In this document: positions 6,595-11,206 of the stretch, piece by piece
Numbering within the stretch: position 1 is the stretch's first letter
Layout: each line of letters begins with the position of its first letter
NCBI GenBank assembly: GCA_902478995.1
Contig: CABSNF010000066.1
Location: 1-11,206, forward strand
DNA length: 11,206 bases
DNA from: an uncultured Collinsella sp.
GTDB lineage: Bacteria; Actinomycetota; Coriobacteriia; Coriobacteriales; Coriobacteriaceae
Direction: 5' to 3'
Notes under the pieces: generated by a model
What the model was told of the DNA's origin: nothing
What the model saw: the letters and a program-made list of their open reading frames with translations, nothing else
Databases searched by the model: none
Made by a program: the position numbers and the translations under genes

Positions 6595-6666
6595 GAGCGT
6601 GGATAATCTCCCACTTTTGGCTTGAAACTAGGCTCAAAACGGGAGATTATCCACGCTCATTTTTTA
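6595..6666 (+). terminator. Long hairpin terminator after metA (repeat-derived)
   Basis: A perfect 18-bp stem pairs GAGCGTGGATAATCTCCC (6595-6612) with 6641-6658, around a 28-nt loop. It is followed by ATTTTTT (6659-6665). It is a sibling of the hairpin at 8047-8110. It probably ends metA transcription. Confidence 0.8.
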
Positions 6667-6807
6667 GGCATGTAGATGCCGATGGCTCGGCTAAGAGACG
6701 GTGCGTGCAGAGGCAAAGTCGCATTTGGCGTGGTCTTGAATCTCGACGGGTTTTTCTTTCTGATAATCCGATGGACCAAGGCGCCAAATTATGGAGACGG
6801 GGACCTC

Positions 6808-6836
6808 TCGACAACCACCCTACCTGCAGATATAAG
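6808..6836 (+). promoter_or_regulatory. Promoter of the AbiEi/DUF559-type gene
   Basis: A -35 TCGACA (6808-6813) and -10 TATAAG (6831-6836) are separated by exactly 17 bp, each one mismatch from consensus. Transcription would start near 6843, leaving a leader of about 110 nt. The leader contains a repeated AGCATTTGGT (6866-6875, 6888-6897, 22 bp apart). The rest of the 430-bp gap 6523-6955 is comparatively AT-rich and shows no credible gene. Confidence 0.55.
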
Positions 6837-6955
6837 TCATCAGCCTAAAACGTCCAAAACCGTCAAGCATTTGGTCGGCGCCTGGACAGCATTTGGTTAG
6901 ACTTCGCATGAAACCGTCTGGTACGTTTGCGCCGTTCCAAGAGTTGGGAGGCGAC

Positions 6956-7918
6956 ATGGGAAACATGACGGCAAATCAAAGACTTACAAGTCACATTAAA
7001 GCATGCGAACAACAGATGAGTTGCGTGTACGCGCGCACGGCGGCGGAGGCGAAGCAGATTGAGCGTCGGGTGGCGGCGGGAAGTCTCGAAGTGGTCATGC
7101 CGGGGCTGTATGCGCGTCCGGATTATTGGTCCGAGCTCAAGTTTCGGCAGCGTTATCTGCATCGGGTGCGGGCCCTTGCGCAAAAGCATCCTGACTGGAC
7201 GTTTTGCTCCTATACGGCGGCTGTTATCTATGGCCTTTCGGTTTCGCATGCCAATTTGACGCACATCCATATCGCCGCGGCGCCGGCGCAATCGACGACG
7301 CCCGGCTCTCAGGTGATTCGCCATCGGTATGCTCGTCAAACACGGGCAATCCAGATGGATATTGCCGTGACCGATATCGATCAAACGATTACGGATTGCC
7401 TGGTCGATGCATCGTTTGTCGAGGGACTGATCATTGCGGACTCGGCGCTTCATGAGCAGCTGTTGTCGAAGGGGCATCTCGTTGAGGCAGTCGACAAGCT
7501 TGGCTTAAATCGTCGCGGTGTTGTGACGGCGCGAAGTGTTGCGCGGTGTGCCGATGGCCTTTCGGAAAGCGGTGGCGAGTCCAAGGCACGCGCGCTGATG
7601 ATCGAGCGCGGCTGGCAGACGCCGGAGCTGCAAGTTGAGCTGTTCGATCCAGTTGAGCCGGGACGGCCGTATCGCGTTGACTACTTGTGGCGTGCGGGCG
7701 ACCAGCTGATTATCGGTGAGTTCGACGGATTCGTTAAAAGTGAGAAGGCGGCGGAGGAGGGCAAGCTCGCAAAGGCGCAATTTGATGAGCGTCAGCGCGA
7801 GTCGAGGCTTTCGCTGCTTGATAACTGCAAGATCGTGCGCTTGTGCTGGGATGATTTGAGGGACCCGTCAAAGCTCGATCGCAAACTCAGGGTCGCCGGC
7901 GTGCCGCGTGCGTGTTGA
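6956..7918 (+). CDS. AbiEi-like antitoxin/DUF559-type protein with a nuclease-like C-terminus
   Basis: The 320-aa protein resembles actinobacterial proteins annotated as type IV toxin-antitoxin AbiEi-family or DUF559 proteins. The N-terminal part (about 15-130) has the AbiEi-like pattern: a helical start, a short PGLYARPDYW strand turn, then WTFCSYTAAVIYGL. A middle TDIDQTITDCLVDASF segment (139-154) follows. The C-terminal part carries a set resembling a PD-(D/E)XK or Vsr-like fold: E208 in SESGGES, D242 in RVDYLW, E255 and D257 in GEFDG, and K261. Nuclease activity is inference only. The start at 6956 follows GGGAGG (6946-6951). A TTG start at 6893 would add 21 residues but has no ribosome site, and ATG at 6965 is a further alternative. 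No AbiEii-like nucleotidyltransferase partner lies next to it, so it is an orphan. Its codons look less GC-biased than those of recQ, and repeats flank it. Confidence 0.75.
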   Translation: MGNMTANQRLTSHIKACEQQMSCVYARTAAEAKQIERRVAAGSLEVVMPGLYARPDYWSELKFRQRYLHRVRALAQKHPDWTFCSYTAAVIYGLSVSHANLTHIHIAAAPAQSTTPGSQVIRHRYARQTRAIQMDIAVTDIDQTITDCLVDASFVEGLIIADSALHEQLLSKGHLVEAVDKLGLNRRGVVTARSVARCADGLSESGGESKARALMIERGWQTPELQVELFDPVEPGRPYRVDYLWRAGDQLIIGEFDGFVKSEKAAEEGKLAKAQFDERQRESRLSLLDNCKIVRLCWDDLRDPSKLDRKLRVAGVPRAC

Positions 7919-7944
7919 GGCGGTTGCAGGACGTTGAGCCGCAC

Positions 7945-8035
7945 GAGCGTGGAAATCCGGACACATGAGCGTGGAAATCTGGACGCGTATTGGTTGAGCG
8001 TGGATTTTCGGACACACGAGCGTGGATTTTCGGAC
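7945..8035 (+). repeat. Tandem array of four GAGCGTGGAWWTYYGGAC units
   Basis: The 18-bp units start at 7945, 7967, 7996 and 8018. Spacers are 4, 11 and 4 nt, then 11 nt to the related hairpin arm at 8047. Unit starts are therefore 22, 29, 22 and 29 bp apart, a 51-bp higher-order repeat. Units 1-2 read GGAAATCYGGAC and units 3-4 GGATTTTCGGAC. No gene is present in 7919-8136. Confidence 0.88.
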
Positions 8036-8046
8036 GCTTGTTGAAT

Positions 8047-8110
8047 GAACGTGGATAATCTCCCACTTTTGGCTCGTAAGGGGGCTCAAAGTGGGAGATT
8101 TTCCACGCTC
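8047..8110. repeat. Long hairpin, right copy of the metA-downstream element
   Basis: The 23-nt arms (8047-8069 and 8088-8110) pair at 21 of 23 positions around an 18-nt loop. The left arm differs from the 6595 hairpin mainly by GAAC for GAGC. There is no T run on either side, so it is less clearly a terminator, though it lies between two convergent genes and may serve both. Confidence 0.8.
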
Positions 8111-8136
8111 ATCTTGCGGGTGCGATACAGCGGCGA

Positions 8137-8733
8137 TCAGGCGCTGATGATGTGGGGCAGCGGCAGGTCGTGGGCGTCGGTGGAAACGTGGTCGACACGC
8201 TGCTCGTCAAAGGCGATGCCGATGATTTGGCATGCGGGCGAGAGCGTGGGCAAGTAGCGGTCATAGCAGCCGCCGCCGTAGCCCAGGCGCGCGCCGGCGC
8301 GGTCGAATGCTACGAGCGGAACGATGATCATGTCGAGAGCCTCGGCAGGCACGATAGGGAAGCGGCTGCTGTCGATGTCCGTAGCCGCGAAGGCCCGCGT
8401 GGGGTGGGCGATAAACGGAGCCGCGGACGCATCGTCGACAGCAACTGCCCGCATGCACATGCGCTGGCCACAAGCTGCGGCATCAATTGCCGAGAGCATG
8501 CATGGATAGGCCACGCGCCAGCCGCGTTTGGCGGCAGCTACAGCAAACGCGGCTGGGTCGACTTCGGAACCCATCGCGGCGTAGACGGCAACGGTGTGCG
8601 GCGCCGCGGAATCCGAGCGATCCAACAGCTCAACAAGCCGCGCACAGATAGCGGCGGACTTTGCCGCCCGCACATCCAAATCAAGAGCATCGCGCCGAGC
8701 AATCATCGCCCGTCTCAACTCAGCCTTGTCCAT
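8137..8733 (-). CDS. 5-formyltetrahydrofolate cyclo-ligase
   Basis: This enzyme (5,10-methenyltetrahydrofolate synthetase) uses ATP to convert 5-formyl-THF to 5,10-methenyl-THF, returning the storage folate to one-carbon metabolism. The 198-aa length is usual for the family. The N-terminal MDKAELRRAMIARRDAL is the typical basic helix. VAVYAAMGSEVDP (48-60) and the signature PLVAFDRAGARLGYGGGCYDRY (139-160) hold the ATP and folate binding residues. The common GYGGGYYDR has Cys in place of the first Tyr here. The start at 8733 is preferred because AGAGGAGG lies 5 nt upstream (8739-8746). The longer frame starting with TTG at 8760 would place that ribosome site inside the gene. A strong hairpin sits just upstream of the ribosome site. 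Confidence 0.93.
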   Translation of the reverse strand: MDKAELRRAMIARRDALDLDVRAAKSAAICARLVELLDRSDSAAPHTVAVYAAMGSEVDPAAFAVAAAKRGWRVAYPCMLSAIDAAACGQRMCMRAVAVDDASAAPFIAHPTRAFAATDIDSSRFPIVPAEALDMIIVPLVAFDRAGARLGYGGGCYDRYLPTLSPACQIIGIAFDEQRVDHVSTDAHDLPLPHIISA

Positions 8734-8750
8734 CCCAGCCTCCTCTAGCA

Positions 8751-8787
8751 AACCTGCCAAAAAGGGACAGGTTTATTTTGGCAGGTT
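8751..8787. repeat. Perfect 12-bp hairpin in the cyclo-ligase leader
   Basis: AACCTGCCAAAA (8751-8762) pairs perfectly with TTTTGGCAGGTT (8776-8787) around a 13-nt loop. The loop contains CAGGTT (8768-8773), which can also pair with AACCTG of the left arm, so two alternative stems are possible. On the minus strand it ends 4 nt before the cyclo-ligase ribosome site. It resembles the 9816-9854 element in stem and loop size. Confidence 0.7.
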
Positions 8788-8879
8788 TTATCTGGGCAAA
8801 CGCGATATGGGCAGTAAAGCCACCGCAAATATGTCTGTGAACTGCGCCCTTTGTGGTTGTTTGGGCCTATGCGTTAATG

Positions 8880-9209
8880 CTATAACGCCGCAGCGATTGC
8901 TTCAGTCACAAACTTATTGAGTGACTCACCCTTCTTTGCCGCCGCCAGCGCCGCTTGCTTGTGGAGCTCAGAGCCCGTTCTTACGTTGAACGAGCCCTTA
9001 AAAGCCCGCTCGGGTTCCTTGCCTTTCTCGGCGCAAAACTCAAGGTAATCGTCGACGGCGTCGTGGAAGCATCGCTCCACCTCTTCAGCTGTGGAGCCTT
9101 CAAATACGATTGCGTCCCTAATGCCGGTGACCATACCTGTTAGCACATGCTGTTCGGCATCGAACTCGACTGGGGCGAAATAACCCTTGTATGCCAAAAC
9201 GTTACTCAT
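8880..9209 (-). CDS. hicB: HicB-family antitoxin
   Basis: This 109-aa antitoxin pairs with the HicA mRNA interferase encoded just upstream. The N-terminal HicB fold (about 6-65) is clear from AYKGYFAPVEFDAEQHVLTG, GIRDAIVFEGSTAEEV and VDDYLEFC. The C-terminal part (about 74-109, FNVRTGSELHKQAALAAAKKG then SLNKFVTEAI) fits a ribbon-helix-helix DNA-binding domain, so it should also repress its own operon. The start at 9209 follows GGAGG by 5 nt (9215-9219 complement). The ATG at 9224 has no comparable ribosome site. The gene overlaps the hicA stop by 8 nt (ATGAGTAA), implying translational coupling. Confidence 0.93.
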   Translation of the reverse strand: MSNVLAYKGYFAPVEFDAEQHVLTGMVTGIRDAIVFEGSTAEEVERCFHDAVDDYLEFCAEKGKEPERAFKGSFNVRTGSELHKQAALAAAKKGESLNKFVTEAIAAAL

Positions 9210-9465
9210 GACTACCTCCGACATCTTGCAGAAATCGAACGATGTTTCGAATGGTCCCCGCTGTCAATTCGTCAGATGGATGAGGTGCGTGCATTACGAA
9301 CATCCTGCCATCTGATGGCCTGTAGAAGCGAACGCGCGATCCGGATGTCTTGCCTTTGCTGTCCATTTCAAAGCCATACGAAGCCAAGACTTTTAAAAAA
9401 TCCGCATAACGATACGTCGAAGGGCAGCTAAACAGTTGGGCGATGAGTTTATCGGTCCGAGTCAT
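9202..9465 (-). CDS. hicA: HicA-family toxin (mRNA interferase)
   Basis: The 87-aa toxin is of the HicA double-stranded-RNA-binding-like fold that cleaves mRNA until bound by HicB. The family pattern is visible: an N-terminal helix (MTRTDKLIAQLFS), FLKVLASYGFEM (23-34), GSRVRFYRP (42-50), then MHAPHP with H59 and H62, and DELTAGTIRNIVRFLQ. The catalytic His that many HicA proteins carry after the glycine-rich strand is not at its usual place: the strand reads SGSRVRF. In this subgroup H59 or H62 may serve (inference). The start has GAGG (9470-9473 complement) 4 nt upstream. Gene order is toxin first and antitoxin second, the usual hicAB order. Confidence 0.88.
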   Translation of the reverse strand: MTRTDKLIAQLFSCPSTYRYADFLKVLASYGFEMDSKGKTSGSRVRFYRPSDGRMFVMHAPHPSDELTAGTIRNIVRFLQDVGGSHE

Positions 9466-9479
9466 CCCGCCTCACATTC

Positions 9480-9500
9480 TGCAACTATATCTTAGTTGCA
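9480..9500. promoter_or_regulatory. Palindrome in the hicAB leader, candidate HicB operator
   Basis: TGCAACTA-TATCT-TAGTTGCA is a perfect 8-bp inverted repeat with a 5-nt spacer, 15 nt upstream of the hicA start codon. HicB antitoxins with a DNA-binding C-terminus often repress through such operators. Binding here is inferred from position only. Confidence 0.55.
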
Positions 9501-9525
9501 ATTTAAGTCCGATGCAAGCACCCCT

Positions 9526-9554
9526 ACTATAGAACATGTGTACGTATAGAACAA
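9526..9554 (-). promoter_or_regulatory. hicAB promoter
   Basis: On the minus strand, -35 TTGTTC (9549-9554) and -10 TATAGT (9526-9531, one mismatch) are separated by exactly 17 bp. Transcription would start near 9519, giving a leader of about 54 nt that contains the 9480-9500 palindrome. Confidence 0.6.
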
Positions 9555-9561
9555 GTGTTCG
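9531..9561. promoter_or_regulatory. Tandem LexA (SOS) box candidates over the hicAB promoter
   Basis: AGAACAAGTGTTCG (9548-9561) matches 13 of 14 positions of the Gram-positive LexA consensus CGAACRNRYGTTYG. AGAACATGTGTACG (9531-9544) matches 12 of 14. Both lie in 17-bp tandem units (9528-9544 and 9545-9561, 15 of 17 identical). They cover the -35 box and spacer of the promoter. Confidence 0.5.
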
Positions 9562-9575
9562 AACCAACACAAAGG

Positions 9576-9616
9576 CACCTGCCCCTTCGTGGTGGTTTTT
9601 GCTGGTGGGGCGGGTG
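9576..9616. repeat. GC-rich hairpin CACCTGCCCC/GGGGCGGGTG
   Basis: Inverted arms 9576-9585 and 9607-9616 match at 9 of 10 positions, around a T-rich centre. It lies between the hicAB promoter region and the 81-bp tandem repeat. No gene is seen from 9466 to 9862, which is entirely promoter and repeat sequence. Confidence 0.5.
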
Positions 9617-9626
9617 TCTGTGGCGG

Positions 9627-9788
9627 TTTGTCTCGATCTGTAACAGTAACTCGGCAAAAATGGGCCTAGATGTTACAGATTGAGACAAAGGGCCGGCACC
9701 ATTCGGAAACGTCTCAATCTGTAACATCTGGAGCCGATATTGCCGCCTAGATGTTACAGATCGAGACAAAACTGGTGGGACGGGCTGA
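9627..9788. repeat. Two tandem 81-bp units, each a palindrome of TTTGTCTCRATCTGTAACA
   Basis: The 19-bp motif occurs at 9627-9645 (plus), 9671-9689 (minus), 9708-9726 (plus, first three bases changed) and 9752-9770 (minus). Equivalent copies are exactly 81 bp apart. Unit 1 arms pair at 18 of 19 positions and unit 2 arms at 15 of 19. The spacer sequences between the arms have diverged more than the arms. This is the layout of REP/BIME-type palindromic repeats. Confidence 0.85.
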
Positions 9789-9815
9789 GCTGCCCCGCCC
9801 AAGCGGCGGAAAAGA

Positions 9816-9854
9816 AAAGGTAGATTTTCAGGCATGTCCCAAAAATCTACCTTT
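9816..9854 (-). terminator. Hairpin repeat, copy 2, probable terminator of the M16 peptidase gene
   Basis: AAAGGTAGATTTT (9816-9828) pairs perfectly with AAAATCTACCTTT (9842-9854), loop 13 nt. On the minus strand it starts 8 nt after the peptidase stop codon and runs into TTTTCTTTT. Positions 9831-9851 repeat 5462-5482 exactly in reverse orientation, so the terminator is a member of a dispersed repeat family. Confidence 0.7.
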
Positions 9855-9862
9855 ACTGTGCG

Positions 9863-11163
9863 TTAGCCCATCAGGTCGATGACGTTAAAGCCGGCGTTGC
9901 TCTTGGCGATGACGTCGCGGCCGCCAAAGACGCAGGTGGGTGACGCGGCCGCAATGCGCGTCACGTCGGCGCCGAGCGAGCGCAGCTCACCGGGCGTGGC
10001 GGCGAGCATCTGGGCGCGGCGCTCCTCGCGTGCGTGCGGATCGAGCCCGGCCAGGTAGGTCGTGTTGCGGCGTTTGGTGAGCGCGTACGGCTTCACTGGC
10101 GCGTCCATGCCGCTCACGCAGCTCACGATAAAGCCCTCAAAGGAGGCCTCGTCGGGCTCAAAGCTGCCGAGCCATTCGCCTGCGCGCGCAACGCGCTCAA
10201 TCGAGGGGTCGATTGCCGGGTCGCGGTAGGTGTAGAACGCCGTCTGACGCTCGCCTGCCGCGCGGAATCCGCAGCCGTACGCGCCGCCCTTCACGCGGAT
10301 CTCGTTCCACAGGTAGTCGTAGGAGAGCGCGTTGGCGGCAACCGCCCAGGCGCCTGTCACGTCAAGCCCTAAGCGACGCGGGTCGCACGCGCTTGCCGCA
10401 AAGCAGATGTCGCTGGGGATGACAAAGGCCTCGTGGCGGTCGCGCGGCGTCGGCACCACGAGCGCGTCACGGCCGGCATCGGCGCCGTCGCCAGCGCCCA
10501 GCCCCAGGTCGCCCGCGGCGGCCCAATATGCGCCAAAGTCTTCATCGCTGCCGGTAAAGCTCGCCATGCAGCCATCGGCCACAAAGATGCGGTCTGCCAG
10601 CTCGGCAAGCTTGGCACGCAGGCCGTCCAGGCGCTCGTCAAAGTGCTCGAGCAAATCGCGCAGGAACAGGTAGAAGTCCACGCCCGAAAGCTGCTCGCGT
10701 ACCACGGCCGAAGGTGAGCTGTAGCTCATCGCGCGACCGAGCGCCGCCGAGTGACCGTTGTTGATAAAGCCCTGCTCGAGCCCAATGCGAATCTGCGTGA
10801 GCACGTCGCGCACGCGGTCGGCGTCGGCATCGAGCAACAGCGTGCTCGACCACACCTCGCGCGGCAGGCTCGCCAGCGCATCAATCTTCTCGGACAGGGC
10901 GCCGGCGCTCACCAGCAGGTAGGGACGCACGCCGTCCACGTCGGGCTGGGTCATGACCTCGGTCGTAAAGCTCAAAAAGCCCAGCTTGCCGGCGAGTAAG
11001 TTGTCAAGTTCCTCGGCCGAATGCTCGCGTGTGGGCAGCTGCTTGAGCAGGCGGCAGAGCAGCGTCACGTAGGGCAGGTCCTCAAATGCGACGCAGCTCA
11101 GGTCGAAGTATTGCATGGCGTAGGCCAGGCGGTTGGTGGGGATGCCGTGGCGCAGGCAGGGGA
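9863..11163 (-). CDS. M16C (PreP-like) metallopeptidase, C-terminal part only
   Basis: The frame is open to the adapter junction, so the gene is truncated at its 5' end. An in-frame stretch RHGIPTNRLAYA continues upstream of the Met at 11116, and that Met is not the true start. The remaining 432 aa or so correspond to the second half of presequence-protease/insulinase (M16C) enzymes, which are normally about 970 aa: FDLSCVAFEDLPYVTLLCRLL, REHSAEELDN, REQLSGVDFYLFLRDL and RVKGGAYGCGF (about 10269-10298). That half lacks the zinc HxxEH motif, which belongs to the missing N-terminal half. The family degrades peptides, usually in the cytoplasm in bacteria. The gene ends 8 nt before a hairpin terminator. 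Confidence 0.9.
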
Positions 11164-11206
11164 CTGTCTCTTATACACATCTCCGAGCCCACGAGACACA
11201 GAGCGA
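11164..11206 (+). other. Nextera read-2 adapter and index start
   Basis: CTGTCTCTTATACACATCT (11164-11182) is the reverse complement of the full Tn5 mosaic end. CCGAGCCCACGAGAC (11183-11197) is the Nextera read-2 tail. The last 9 nt fit an 8-nt index plus the first base of the flow-cell sequence. This is library sequence, not genome. Confidence 0.97.

Noticed and set aside
6561..6900. Short plus-strand frames in the metA downstream gap
   Set aside because: They run through the terminator hairpin, have no ribosome site and match no family I recognise.
6893..6955. TTG start 21 codons upstream for the AbiEi/DUF559 gene
   Set aside because: No ribosome site there; GGGAGG sits just before the ATG at 6956.
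7945..8064. CRISPR array
   Set aside because: Units are only 18 bp, spacers are 4 or 11 nt and similar to each other, and no cas genes are present.
8734..8760. TTG start for the cyclo-ligase
   Set aside because: It would place the AGAGGAGG site inside the coding region and run into the hairpin arm.
9210..9224. Upstream ATG for hicB at 9224
   Set aside because: GGAGG lies correctly spaced for the ATG at 9209, and the HicB fold begins there.

Overview
This is a high-GC bacterial segment. Gene content, codon use and the dense short palindromic intergenic repeats suggest a gut actinobacterium of the Coriobacteriia, most likely Collinsella or a close relative. That assignment is an inference from sequence style, not from a marker gene. 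Only about positions 14-11163 are genomic. Positions 1-13 are the end of the Tn5 mosaic end, and 11164-11206 are a Nextera read-2 adapter running into an index, so the contig is bounded by library adapter at both ends.

Layout: recQ (DNA helicase), a GntR/UTRA regulator 2 nt behind it, and a FrlB-like SIS-domain sugar-phosphate deglycase lie on the plus strand. A pair of near-identical 19-bp sites sits in front of the deglycase and probably serves as the regulator's operators. After a terminator comes a 182-bp imperfect inverted-repeat element. An LDH/MDH-family 2-hydroxyacid dehydrogenase follows on the minus strand, divergent from metA, whose Glu111 predicts an acetyltransferase. Next is a locus for an AbiEi/DUF559-type protein with a nuclease-like C-terminus. 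It is flanked on both sides by copies of the same repeat (18-bp GAGCGTGG units plus a long hairpin). On the minus strand follow 5-formyltetrahydrofolate cyclo-ligase with a hairpin leader, a hicA-hicB toxin-antitoxin pair, and the C-terminal half of an M16C (PreP-like) metallopeptidase cut off by the adapter.

The window mixes housekeeping metabolism (methionine entry, folate recycling, 2-hydroxyacid redox, Amadori-product use) with defence-type genes. The most interesting regulatory signal lies upstream of hicAB. A good minus-strand promoter is overlaid by two tandem 17-bp units that match the Gram-positive/actinobacterial LexA (SOS) box, and a second palindrome lies in the hicAB leader. Almost every gene gap holds a different family of short inverted or tandem repeats: 21-90, 4119-4300, 5462-5493, 6566-6666, 7945-8110, 8751-8787, 9576-9616, 9627-9788 and 9816-9854.
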